In this document: one piece after another, positions 27,386-35,474 of the stretch
Layout: each line of letters opens with the position of its first letter
How positions within the stretch are numbered: the first letter of the stretch is position 1
Assembly (NCBI GenBank): GCA_024123915.1
Contig: CP099650.1
Coordinates: forward strand, 1,860,001 to 1,924,000
Direction: 5' to 3'
Length of the DNA: 64,000 bases
Origin: Oxalobacteraceae bacterium OTU3CAMAD1
GTDB taxonomy: Bacteria > Pseudomonadota > Gammaproteobacteria > Burkholderiales > Burkholderiaceae_D
Notes under the pieces: model-generated
The model's database searches: none
Seen by the model: only the letters and a program-made list of their open reading frames with translations
Told to the model about the DNA's origin: nothing
Translations under genes and position numbers: made by a program

Positions 27386-27814
27386 TCAGCCAAGTGCCTG
27401 TGCCGAGGCGGGCAGGCCGAACACGCGGTCGAAGGCCAGGCTGAAAAGGAAGGTGTAGATCATGAAGAACACCACCAGGCCGACGTCGAGCACCAGCGCC
27501 TCCCACAGCGTGATGTTGAGCCACCACGCGAACAGCGGCACCAGTATCACGACCAGCCCACCCTCGAAACCGATGGCGTGCGCGACCCGGCGCGCGACGC
27601 TGCGTCCGCGCGTGGCCTGACGCGCCTCCCACGCCTCGAACATACCGTTGTAGATGAAATTCCACACCACCGCGACGGTGGACGAGGCGATGGCGGCGAC
27701 GCCGGAGTGGGTCGCGTCATGTCCCGCCAGCAGCATCAGGAAGCTACTGGTGAGCGCGACGGCGAACAACTCGAACAGCGAGACGTAGATAACTTTTCGT
27801 TTTAATCCTTGCAT
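27386..27814 (-). CDS. PACE-family biocide efflux transporter (AceI-like)
   Basis: A 142-residue inner-membrane protein made of two tandem bacterial-transmembrane-pair domains, four helices in all. E15 in the first helix (KVIYVSLFELFAVAL) matches the glutamate needed for proton coupling in AceI. Other PACE features are VVWNFIYNGMFEAWEAR at the end of the first pair and FDRVFGLP near the C-terminus. Family members export chlorhexidine, acriflavine and polyamines. ATG 27814 follows GGAAAT. A LysR gene is divergent, the same arrangement as aceI/aceR. Confidence 0.9.
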   Translation of the reverse strand: MQGLKRKVIYVSLFELFAVALTSSFLMLLAGHDATHSGVAAIASSTVAVVWNFIYNGMFEAWEARQATRGRSVARRVAHAIGFEGGLVVILVPLFAWWLNITLWEALVLDVGLVVFFMIYTFLFSLAFDRVFGLPASAQALG

Positions 27815-27906
27815 GTTATTTCCTCTAAAAACTATTGCATGCATGGTACTTGAGTATTTCTGATCGAAAAAGTCGACAGCTATCAGTTTTTCTGACAGCA
27901 TTGCAT

Positions 27907-28818
27907 ATGGCTTTTTCCAGCGATAACGTTTTGATCTTCCTTGCCGTGATCGATCACGGTTCATTTTCGGCCGCCGCGCGGGCGCTGGGACGGGTGCCGT
28001 CGGCCGTCAGCATGGCGATCGCGCATCTGGAGGCGGAACTCGATCTGCAGTTGTTCGAGCGCACTTCGCGCGATGTGCGGCCGACCGAGATGGCGCGCGC
28101 GCTGGAGGCGGAGGCGCGGCAGATGGCCGGGCAGCTACGCCGACTGAAGGCACATGCGCTTTCGCTGCATCAGGGGTTGGAGCGGCGTCTGACCCTGGCC
28201 ATAGCGCCGGAGCTGCTGTCGGCCGCGTGGAGCGATCCGCTGGCTCGGCTGGCCGACGAATTCCCATCGCTGGAAGTGGAGGTGCTGTCGGCGCCGCAGG
28301 CCGACGCGCGGCGCATGCTGCACGACGGCTCGGCGCAATTGGCACTGCTCTATGAGCGTCCGCAGGTCGATGAGCATGAGAGCTTCCAGGAGTTGGGCAG
28401 CGAGGTGCTGGTGGCGGTGATCTCGCCGCGTCATCCGCTGGCGCGGGAGCGTAATGGGCACTTTCGGCTTGAGGATTTAGTCGATATCCGTCAGATCGCG
28501 ATCGTTAGCCGCGAGGCGCATGAGGAGGATATGCGGGTGCTGGTGTCGCGCAAGTTGTGGCGTACCGATAGTCATCTGGCCATGCTGGGGATGGTGCAGG
28601 CGGGGTTAGGGTGGGCTTTTCTGCCCAGGCGGCTGGTGGCGCCGTTGATGGAGGACGGGGAGTTGATTGGCATTGACTTCGCCACCATGAGCAATCAACT
28701 GCGGTTGTGGGTGGATGTGGTGTGGCTTAACGACCGGCCGCTGGGGCTTGGCGCCAAGCGCCTGATCGCGTTGATGAAGGATATCGAGGGACTTGAGGCG
28801 CGGCCTGGGCATACCTAG
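27907..28818 (+). CDS. LysR-family regulator, likely of the PACE pump
   Basis: A 303-residue LysR-type protein with an N-terminal helix-turn-helix (LIFLAVIDHGSFSAAARALGRVPSAVSMAIAHLEAELDLQLFER) and a substrate-binding-like domain. It is transcribed away from the PACE gene across 92 bases, so it probably controls that gene, as AceR does for aceI in Acinetobacter (established example; inference here). ATG 27907 gives the normal N-terminus although its ribosome site is weak. A REP-B repeat starts four bases after the stop. Confidence 0.88.
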   Translation: MAFSSDNVLIFLAVIDHGSFSAAARALGRVPSAVSMAIAHLEAELDLQLFERTSRDVRPTEMARALEAEARQMAGQLRRLKAHALSLHQGLERRLTLAIAPELLSAAWSDPLARLADEFPSLEVEVLSAPQADARRMLHDGSAQLALLYERPQVDEHESFQELGSEVLVAVISPRHPLARERNGHFRLEDLVDIRQIAIVSREAHEEDMRVLVSRKLWRTDSHLAMLGMVQAGLGWAFLPRRLVAPLMEDGELIGIDFATMSNQLRLWVDVVWLNDRPLGLGAKRLIALMKDIEGLEARPGHT

Positions 28819-28822
28819 GAAT

Positions 28823-28924
28823 CACGTAGGGCGGATTAGCGGGAACCGCGTAATCGGCCATGCATGCGCCGTCGGCGGCGCGTAGATGGCCGATTACGGC
28901 GTTCCGCCTAATCCGCCCTACGTG
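28823..28924. repeat. REP-B copy 2, full palindrome
   Basis: Left end CACGTAGGGCGGATTAG, right end CTAATCCGCCCTACGTG, with inner TAATCGGCCAT and ATGGCCGATTA. It separates the LysR gene from the convergent M20 peptidase gene. Confidence 0.85.
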
Positions 28925-28938
28925 GTTTAGAAGATTGG

Positions 28939-30246
28939 TTACCGCGTTAGCCGATATAGAAGGATCGCCGTGCGGATCGTGGCGCGTTCGACTGACGCGA
29001 TCTCCAGATCCTCATCCGGCGAGTGGGCGCCGTTGCCGGTCCCGCCCAGTCCATCGAGGCTGTCGATCAGCGGCGCGATGAACTGTACGTCTCCGGCGCC
29101 GCGCTGGCCCGGCGGCAGCGCGGGAATCTCGCCCAGGCCGGCATCGCTGCTGGCCTGCGAGTACGTCTTGAGGATGGCGATGTTGCCGGCGGTCGGCGCC
29201 ATCGGCGGATACGCGTCGTGGAAGACGATGCTGGCGCTGGTGCCCGGCAGATTCTGGCCGACGATGGCGCGCATCTTGGCGCGCGCGCGGTCGCGCTGTT
29301 CGTAGCTCAGGTAGCGCAGATCGCCCTTGACCGTGGCGACGCGGGAGATCACGTTGGTCTTGCCGGCCGCCTGGCCTTTGTCGCCAGTGCCGTCGACGTC
29401 GACGTCGGTGCCGCCCAAGATCAGGCCCGGGCTGAAGGTCAGATCCGGCTCGATCACCTGCTGGCGGAAGCTGTCGAGGATGCGCGCGGCTTCGTACACC
29501 GCGCCGTAGCCGGCTTTCTCGCTGAAGATGCCGCTGGTGTGGCCTTGCTTGCCCTTGACTTCCAGCTCCCAAGACGACGACGCGCGGCGGCCGATGGTGC
29601 CGGTGTCCTTGCCGTCCTTGTCGCGCACCGTGCCCTCGAAGGCGAGCGCGATGTCGCTGCGTTTGGCGGCGGCCACCATGTCGCCGCGCGAGACGTCGAT
29701 TGGCTCGCCCGCGTTCTCCTCGTCGCCGGTGAACATGATGGTGATGGTGGTGTCGTCCAGCGCGCCGACCTTGTGCAGCGCCCGCAGCGCTTCGATGATG
29801 ACGACGTCGCCGCCCTTCATGTCGTTGACGCCCTGGCCGCGCACGCGGTCTCCTTCGCGCTTCCACAGCTGCACAGGGCTGTCTTTTTCGAACACCGTGT
29901 CGAGATGCCCGATCAGCAGCAGGCGCTTGCCCCGCTTGCCCTCGCGCGTGGCGACCAGGTGGCCGGCGCGCCGCACCGCCGGCGGCATGTCGATCCAGCG
30001 CGTGGCAAAGCCCAGTTGGTCGAACTGTTCGCGAAACAGCTTGCCCACCTCGCGCACGCCTTCGTGGTTCATCGTGCCGCTGTTGATGTTGACCGAACGC
30101 TCCAGCAGTTGCAGCCCTTGGGGCGCGTGGGCTTTGACCTCGGCGATGATTTTCTGCTCGGTGGGGGAGAGCGCGGCGGCATGGGCGAGACCCGGAGCGG
30201 CCAGCGACAAGGTCAATGCGGCAAGGGCGAACGGTGTTATTTTCAT
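28939..30246 (-). CDS. Secreted M20-family glutamate carboxypeptidase
   Basis: A 435-residue exported zinc peptidase resembling carboxypeptidase G2. The signal peptide ends AHA (about residue 24). Metal and active-site motifs are LLLIGHLDTVF (H and catalytic D), VNDMKGGDV, TGDEENAG with the catalytic Glu, and a C-terminal HSPDE. The dimerisation domain lies in the middle (GHTSGIFSEKAGYGAVYEA). Such enzymes remove C-terminal glutamate from folates or peptides; the substrate cannot be read from sequence. It stands alone, divergent from dsbA. Confidence 0.92.
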   Translation of the reverse strand: MKITPFALAALTLSLAAPGLAHAAALSPTEQKIIAEVKAHAPQGLQLLERSVNINSGTMNHEGVREVGKLFREQFDQLGFATRWIDMPPAVRRAGHLVATREGKRGKRLLLIGHLDTVFEKDSPVQLWKREGDRVRGQGVNDMKGGDVVIIEALRALHKVGALDDTTITIMFTGDEENAGEPIDVSRGDMVAAAKRSDIALAFEGTVRDKDGKDTGTIGRRASSSWELEVKGKQGHTSGIFSEKAGYGAVYEAARILDSFRQQVIEPDLTFSPGLILGGTDVDVDGTGDKGQAAGKTNVISRVATVKGDLRYLSYEQRDRARAKMRAIVGQNLPGTSASIVFHDAYPPMAPTAGNIAILKTYSQASSDAGLGEIPALPPGQRGAGDVQFIAPLIDSLDGLGGTGNGAHSPDEDLEIASVERATIRTAILLYRLTR

Positions 30247-30377
30247 CGGGGTTCCGGGTGGGGCGATCGGTATCAGTTGTTAGTAATTGTAGCCGAGGGC
30301 GGTTTTGGGCGGCCACGGTCGCCGCGCGGCGCGGGAAGCTGGTATATTCCCATTGCAGATTTTTTTAAAGGATAACC

Positions 30378-31037
30378 ATGTTTCGCTTGAAATTCGTTGT
30401 TGCCGCAGCCGCCCTGATGGCCGGCGCCGCCTTTGCTTCGCCGACCGCGCCGAAAAACGGCGCCGAGTACACCACCCTGAAGGCGCCGCAGCCGGTGCAG
30501 GCCGAAGGCAAAAAAGTCGAGGTCATTGAGTTCTTTATGTACCACTGCCCGGCGTGCTATGCGCTGGAACCGGCCATGAACGAATGGGTGAAGAAGCAGG
30601 GTGACAACATCGTGTTCCGCCGCATCCACCTGCCGCTGACGGGCGCCAACGATCCGGAGGCGCATTTGTTCCTGACGCTGGAGGCGATGAAGCTGGAAGA
30701 GTCGATGCACGCCAAAGTGCTGAGCACCTGGCACGTCGAACGTCAGCGTCTGAAGAGCGACGAGGACAACATCAATTGGGCCGTCAAGAACGGCATCGAC
30801 AAGCAGAAGTTCTTGGCCGTGTATAACTCGTTCGCGATCATCACGCGCTTGAAAAACGCAGGTCGCGTGGCCGCCACGTATGAGGTCAACAGCACGCCGA
30901 CCTTGATCGTCAATGGCCGCTACCTGACCAATCCGACCATGGTCGATAGCAGCAATCCTGGTCAGATTCCGCGTCAGCAGCTGAACCAGGCGACCTTGCA
31001 GGTGCTGGACGCGCTGGTGGCGATGTCGCGCAAATAA
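30378..31037 (+). CDS. dsbA: Thiol:disulfide interchange protein DsbA
   Basis: A 219-residue periplasmic oxidoreductase that forms disulfides in exported proteins. The signal peptide ends AFA (about residue 20). The active site is C57-P-A-C60, where E. coli DsbA has CPHC; the middle residues tune redox potential. The cis-proline loop is STPTLIVNG, and NGIDKQKFLAVYNSF lies in the helical insert. AAAGGA precedes the ATG. The next gene starts two bases after its stop. Confidence 0.93.
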   Translation: MFRLKFVVAAAALMAGAAFASPTAPKNGAEYTTLKAPQPVQAEGKKVEVIEFFMYHCPACYALEPAMNEWVKKQGDNIVFRRIHLPLTGANDPEAHLFLTLEAMKLEESMHAKVLSTWHVERQRLKSDEDNINWAVKNGIDKQKFLAVYNSFAIITRLKNAGRVAATYEVNSTPTLIVNGRYLTNPTMVDSSNPGQIPRQQLNQATLQVLDALVAMSRK

Positions 31038-31039
31038 GA

Positions 31040-31366
31040 ATGGCGGCGAGCGCCGAATTCGTCGCCCATATGCGCGAGCAGTTCGCGCCTTTGGGCGGCG
31101 CGACCGATGCGGTGTTTTTCGGCGGGCGGGCGTTTAGCTGGCGCGGCAAGCAGTTCGCCTGGGTGATGGGTAGCACGTTGTATCTGCGTGCAGGCGATGC
31201 GACGCGCGCCGAGTTCGAGAAACACGGGGCGGAGCCGTTTTCTTATTCGACCAAAAAGGGAGTTGTCCTGGTGCGCAAGTTTTATACGGCGCCGGAGTTT
31301 TTGATGGACGATGCGGAGCAGATGCTTGCCTGGGCACGGAAAGCCATTGTCGCCGCGTCGACGTGA
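31040..31366 (+). CDS. TfoX/Sxy N-terminal-domain protein
   Basis: A 108-residue protein consisting of the TfoX N-terminal domain: FVAHMREQFAPLGGATDAVFFGGRAFSWRGKQFAWVMGSTLYLRAG, then FSYSTKKG and a C-terminal helix. Full-length TfoX controls competence genes in Haemophilus and Vibrio; short forms like this are common and mostly uncharacterised. It begins two bases after the dsbA stop, so the pair should be one transcript. A half REP-B repeat begins five bases after the stop. Confidence 0.85.
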   Translation: MAASAEFVAHMREQFAPLGGATDAVFFGGRAFSWRGKQFAWVMGSTLYLRAGDATRAEFEKHGAEPFSYSTKKGVVLVRKFYTAPEFLMDDAEQMLAWARKAIVAAST

Positions 31367-31370
31367 TCGA

Positions 31371-31429
31371 TCATGCGCCGCCGGCGGCGCATACATGGCG
31401 GATTACGCTTCGCTAATCCGCCCTACGTG
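31371..31429. repeat. REP-B copy 3, right half only
   Basis: Contains the central CATGCGCCGCCGGCGGCGCAT and the right arm GGCGGATTACGC...CTAATCCGCCCTACGTG; the left arm is missing. It follows the TfoX-like gene. Confidence 0.75.
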
Positions 31430-31525
31430 TTTCCGCGTTTTTCGGCCGTCCCTGGTCCAATCGTCCCATTTCCAATAGTCCATGTCCGGCCGTTACGTCG
31501 ATGGCCGGCCCGTGCTTTTCTTGGC

Positions 31526-31708
31526 TTAGTTGACCGTGAAGCGGGTCGGGATTTCGATGCCGCCCGTGCGCGCGGCTTCGGCGTAGACCTTCAATTCCTG
31601 GATCACGGCGTCCAGTTGCTCCTGTCCAGGATTGGCCTGGAAATTCTTGATGCGCTCGTTCATGAGCGTTACTTGTTTGCTCCAGTCCAGTCGATTCAAT
31701 TTGCTCAT
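31526..31708 (-). CDS. Small hypothetical protein
   Basis: A 60-residue soluble, helical protein (KLNRLDWSKQVTLMNERIKNFQANPGQEQLDAVIQELKVYAE) of unknown function. GGAGCACAC directly before the ATG is a good ribosome site, and the codon usage is like the neighbours, so the gene is probably real. It sits 54 bases downstream of the tetR stop on the same strand and may be transcribed with it. Confidence 0.6.
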   Translation of the reverse strand: MSKLNRLDWSKQVTLMNERIKNFQANPGQEQLDAVIQELKVYAEAARTGGIEIPTRFTVN

Positions 31709-31762
31709 GTGTGCTCCAATTTAAAAATCAAGTATAGAACAAACCGCAAAGTTGCACAGCTT

Positions 31763-32476
31763 CTAACGTAGCACGCTGCGCAGGAACAGATCGAGTCCCT
31801 CCGCCGCGCGCTGGCGCAACTCATCCGTAGTCGGCGGCGCCTGGTTCGGGTACAGCAGGCGCGTCATGTGGTCGCCGAGCAGGCAGTTGGTCAGGTGCAC
31901 TGCCAGCATTTCCAAACCCAGTTCCGGCCGCAACCTGGCAAGGATCTCCGGCCGCACGAACAGGCGCTTCAATTGTTCGCGCGATTGTCGCGGCCCCGCC
32001 TGATAAAACGTGTCCGCCAGCTCCGGCGTGCTGAGCGCCTCGGCCACCACCATGCGGTGCAGGCTGACGAACGACGGCAACGACACCAACTCCAGGAAGC
32101 GCAGCGAAAAGTCGCCGAGAATCTCCTCCAGCGGACGCGGGTCCGTTTCCATGCTCGCCATATCGGCAAAAAAGTGCGCACGGCCCTCGCTGATGATGGC
32201 GCTCAACAGCCCGGCCTTGCCGCCGAACTTGACGTAGATCGTCCGTACCGCCACATGGGCCTCGCGGGCGATCATTTCAAGACTGACCTTGCTATAGCCT
32301 TTTTCCAGGAACAAATGCTTCGCCGTGTGCAACAGGGCCAGATGGCGCGCCTCCTTGTCGGCCGCGCGCGGGCGTCCCGCAGCCTTGCCGAAGCAAGGCG
32401 AGGTGGGATCGGCGACGGCCTCGTCGGGGCAGTCCGGCTCCGCTGGCGCGGTGGTTTGTAGGTCGGAAATTTTCAT
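31763..32476 (-). CDS. TetR-family regulator of the adjacent efflux operon
   Basis: A 237-residue TetR-type repressor. About 45 residues of charged leader (with GRPRAADKEAR) precede the helix-turn-helix (VSLEMIAREAHVAVRTIYVKFGGKAGLLSAI); the rest is the helical ligand-binding domain. It is divergent from emrA across 130 bases holding a perfect palindrome just upstream of a promoter, so it most likely represses the emrA-emrB-nodT pump and is released by a pump substrate. That link is inferred from layout. Confidence 0.9.
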   Translation of the reverse strand: MKISDLQTTAPAEPDCPDEAVADPTSPCFGKAAGRPRAADKEARHLALLHTAKHLFLEKGYSKVSLEMIAREAHVAVRTIYVKFGGKAGLLSAIISEGRAHFFADMASMETDPRPLEEILGDFSLRFLELVSLPSFVSLHRMVVAEALSTPELADTFYQAGPRQSREQLKRLFVRPEILARLRPELGLEMLAVHLTNCLLGDHMTRLLYPNQAPPTTDELRQRAAEGLDLFLRSVLR

Positions 32477-32518
32477 GGCGGCTAATGATAACGAATGCGG
32501 CCATGCTAGTCCAAATAA

Positions 32519-32542
32519 AAATGAAATGCAATCGTTTCATTT
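32519..32542. promoter_or_regulatory. Candidate TetR operator
   Basis: Perfect inverted repeat AAATGAAA (32519-32526) and TTTCATTT (32535-32542) with eight bases between. TTTCATTT recurs at 32585-32592, just before the emrA ribosome site. The palindrome ends one base before the -35 hexamer. Confidence 0.6.
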
Positions 32543-32543
32543 C

Positions 32544-32572
32544 TTGACTTTGGAATTGAACAGGCGAATAAT
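32544..32572 (+). promoter_or_regulatory. Sigma70-type promoter of the emrA-emrB-nodT operon
   Basis: TTGACT (32544-32549), 17 bases, AATAAT (32567-32572), 35 bases before the emrA start and flanked by the candidate operator. Confidence 0.6.
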
Positions 32573-32606
32573 GACCTTATTCCATTTCATTTATGCGGAG
32601 CAACAC

Positions 32607-33794
32607 ATGTCCAATCCACAAGAACAACAAAAAGTGCTCAGCGCCGTGCCACCAGCACAGGCCGCTGGCGCTCCCGGCGCCCCGACTGCGGCGGCGCCCG
32701 CCGGTCCGGCCAAGCCGAACCGCAAGGTGCTGGTTATCGCCGGCCTGATCGCCATCGCCGCCCTGGCCGCCGGCGGACGCATGTGGTACCGCAGCCATTA
32801 TTTCGTCGAGACGGAAAACGCCTACGTCGCCGGCCACGTCACCCCGGTGTCGTCGCGCATTTCCGGCGTGGTCACCAAGGTGCTGATCGACGATAACCAG
32901 ATCGTGCGCGAGGGCGACGTAATCGCCGAACTCGATCCGTTCGACCAGGGCGTGCGAGTGGAGCAAATCCGGGCGCAGATCGCCAGCGCCGAGCAGCAGG
33001 TGGTGCAAGCCGAAGCGCAGATCGTCCAGACCCAGGCCCAGGCCAGCGCCTCGGCCGCGCAGGTGGCGCAGTCGCAGGCGCAGTTGGTGCGCGCCAACCA
33101 GGACGCCGAGCGTTACGGCCAGCTGTATAACAGCCAGATGAAGGCCGTCTCGAAATCGGAGCTCGACACCGCCGTCGCCGGCCGCGCCAGCGCCATCGCC
33201 GACCTGGCCGCCCGCAAGGACAGCGCTTCGGCCGCCAAGGCGCAGATCTCGGCGGCCCGTTCGGCGCGCGACGTGCTCAAGGCGCAGGTGGACGTGCTGC
33301 GCGTGCAGCTCAAGGACGCGCAGCAGCAGCTGGCCTACAACCAGATCCTGGCGCCGGTCGGCGGCCGTATCGGCAAGCGCACCATCGAGGTGGGCCAGCG
33401 CCTGCAACCGGGTCAGCAGATCGCCGCCATCGTGCAGGACAACGTTTGGCTGACCGCGAACTTCAAGGAAACCCAGTTGGCCGAGCTGCAAAAGGGCCAG
33501 GAAGTCAACGTCAGCATCGACGCGATGCCGGGCAAGGAATTGATCGGCACCGTCGAGAGCTTCGCGCCGGCGTCGGGCGCGCAGTTCGCGCTGCTGCCGG
33601 CCGATAACGCGACCGGTAACTTCACCAAGATCGTCCAGCGCGTGCCGGTCAAGATCGTGTTCAAGCCGGAGGACATCAAGGCCTTGAACGGCCGCCTGGT
33701 GCCGGGCATGTCGGCGATCGCCGAAGTGTCGTTGAAGCAGAAGGATGACGCCAAGGCGCACGCCGCGGCACCGTCCAAAGTCGCGGCGCACTAA
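32607..33794 (+). CDS. emrA: EmrA/HlyD-type periplasmic adaptor subunit
   Basis: A 395-residue membrane-fusion protein joining an inner-membrane MFS pump to an outer-membrane channel. One membrane helix (about 35-55, KVLVIAGLIAIAALAAGG) is followed by FVETENAYVAGHVTPVSSRISG, the split biotinyl-lipoyl domain, a long coiled-coil hairpin (about 120-240), and VGGRIGKRTIEVGQRLQPGQ closing the barrel. The open frame extends upstream, but ATG 32607 has GGAG six bases before it and gives the normal length. First gene of the pump operon. Confidence 0.93.
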   Translation: MSNPQEQQKVLSAVPPAQAAGAPGAPTAAAPAGPAKPNRKVLVIAGLIAIAALAAGGRMWYRSHYFVETENAYVAGHVTPVSSRISGVVTKVLIDDNQIVREGDVIAELDPFDQGVRVEQIRAQIASAEQQVVQAEAQIVQTQAQASASAAQVAQSQAQLVRANQDAERYGQLYNSQMKAVSKSELDTAVAGRASAIADLAARKDSASAAKAQISAARSARDVLKAQVDVLRVQLKDAQQQLAYNQILAPVGGRIGKRTIEVGQRLQPGQQIAAIVQDNVWLTANFKETQLAELQKGQEVNVSIDAMPGKELIGTVESFAPASGAQFALLPADNATGNFTKIVQRVPVKIVFKPEDIKALNGRLVPGMSAIAEVSLKQKDDAKAHAAAPSKVAAH

Positions 33795-33805
33795 GGAGCC
33801 ACTTC

Positions 33806-35431
33806 ATGGCCAGCACCACGATCGATACGCCGGGCGGCGGGAGTAAGGCCGCCCCTCCACAAGCACCGGTCATGCCGAGCGAGAAGGTCTCCGCCCGCAC
33901 CTGGATGGCCGTCGCCGCCGGCATGATGGGCGCCTTCATGGCGGTGCTCGACATCCAGATCACCAATTCTTCGCTCAAGGATATTCTCGGCGCGCTGTCG
34001 GCCACGCAGGAAGAGGGCTCGTGGATCGCCACCGCCTACCTGGTGGCGGAGATCATCATCATTCCGATGACCGGCCTGTTGACGCGCGTTTTCGGCCTGC
34101 GTAACTACATGATGGGAACTACCGCGCTGTTCCTGGTGTTCTCCACGTTGTGCGGCTTCGCGTGGAACCTCGAGAGCATGATCGCCTTCCGCATGCTGCA
34201 AGGCTTCACAGGCGGCGCGCTCATCCCGATGGCGATGACCATCGTGATGACGTTGCTGCCGCCATCGAAGCGCGCCACCGGCATGGCCATCTTCGGCCTG
34301 ACCGCCACCCTGGCGCCGTCGATGGGCCCGACCCTGGGCGGCTATCTGAGCGAAATCTACGGCTGGCCGTCGATCTTCTTCATCAACTGGGTGCCAGGCC
34401 TGCTGCTGATCGCCGGTATCGGGCTTGGCCTGGAAAAGGAAAAGTCGCAACCGTCGTTGTTGCTCACCGCCGACTGGCTGGGCATCGCCTTCATGGCCGT
34501 GGGTCTGGGCAGCCTGACGATCTTCCTGGAAGAGGGCAACAGCAAGGACTGGTTCGATTCGTCCTTCATCATCACCTTCGCAGCGATGTCCATCGTCGGC
34601 CTGCTTGGCTGGGTGGTCAACAGCACGTTGCGCCCGCGGCCTTTCGTCAACCTGGGGCTGTACGGCAAGCGCAATTTCGCCGCCGCCACCGCGCTGTCGA
34701 TGGCGATGGGTATGGGCCTTTACGGCTCGTCGTTCCTGCTGCCGCTGTACCTGGGGCAGATCGCCGGCTACTCGCCGATGCAGATCGGTGAAGTGATCAT
34801 GTGGTCAGGACTGCCGCAGCTGTTCATCATGCCGTTCGTGGCCAAGCTGTCGTCCAAGATCGACAACCGCATCCTGTGCAGTTTCGGGCTGCTGCTGTTC
34901 GGCGGTTCGTGCCTGATGAACGCCTATATGGACGCCAGCACCGGTTACGACCAGTTACTGTGGTCGCAGGTGGTGCGCGCGCTGGGCCAGCCTTTCGTGA
35001 TGCTGACGTTGTCGAACTTCGCCATGAACGGCATCCAGCCGAAGGACATGCCGTCGGCATCGAGCCTGATCAACATGACCCGCAACCTGGGTGGCTCGAT
35101 CGGCATCGCCCTGCTGGCGACGGCGCTGACGACGCGCGAGCATTTCCATTCGCAGCGCATCGGCGAGTCGGTGACCAACTTCGCGTTGGCGACGCAGGAG
35201 CGTCTGGCGGCGCTGACGCAATCGTTCATCGGCCAGGGCATGGACCCCAGCACGGCGTCGGACATGGCGCTCAAGGCGGTCGACGGCATCGTGCGGCGCG
35301 AGTCCTTTGTGATGGCCTACAACGACGGCTTCTTCCTGGTGGCGATGGTGCTGTTCGCCTGCATCGGCGTGCTGTGGTTCTCGGATAAAGTCAAAGCCCC
35401 TTCGGGCGGTGGCGGCGGCGGCGCGCACTAA
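33806..35431 (+). CDS. emrB: DHA2-family MFS multidrug efflux permease (EmrB-like)
   Basis: A 541-residue permease with about 14 membrane helices. WMAVAAGMMGAFMAVLDIQITNSSLKDI in helix 1 is the family hallmark, and EEGSWIATAYLVAEIIIIPMTGLL and the antiporter motif C region GPTLGGYLSEIYGWPSIFFINWVPG confirm DHA2/EmrB. It exports hydrophobic toxic compounds in exchange for protons, working with EmrA and an outer-membrane channel. It starts 11 bases after emrA with AGGAG upstream. The glycine-rich C-terminus (PSGGGGGGAH) is unusual but harmless. Confidence 0.93.
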   Translation: MASTTIDTPGGGSKAAPPQAPVMPSEKVSARTWMAVAAGMMGAFMAVLDIQITNSSLKDILGALSATQEEGSWIATAYLVAEIIIIPMTGLLTRVFGLRNYMMGTTALFLVFSTLCGFAWNLESMIAFRMLQGFTGGALIPMAMTIVMTLLPPSKRATGMAIFGLTATLAPSMGPTLGGYLSEIYGWPSIFFINWVPGLLLIAGIGLGLEKEKSQPSLLLTADWLGIAFMAVGLGSLTIFLEEGNSKDWFDSSFIITFAAMSIVGLLGWVVNSTLRPRPFVNLGLYGKRNFAAATALSMAMGMGLYGSSFLLPLYLGQIAGYSPMQIGEVIMWSGLPQLFIMPFVAKLSSKIDNRILCSFGLLLFGGSCLMNAYMDASTGYDQLLWSQVVRALGQPFVMLTLSNFAMNGIQPKDMPSASSLINMTRNLGGSIGIALLATALTTREHFHSQRIGESVTNFALATQERLAALTQSFIGQGMDPSTASDMALKAVDGIVRRESFVMAYNDGFFLVAMVLFACIGVLWFSDKVKAPSGGGGGGAH

Positions 35432-35474
35432 ATCGATGCGCGCGCTAACACTAACTAATTTGTGAGGTAACACC

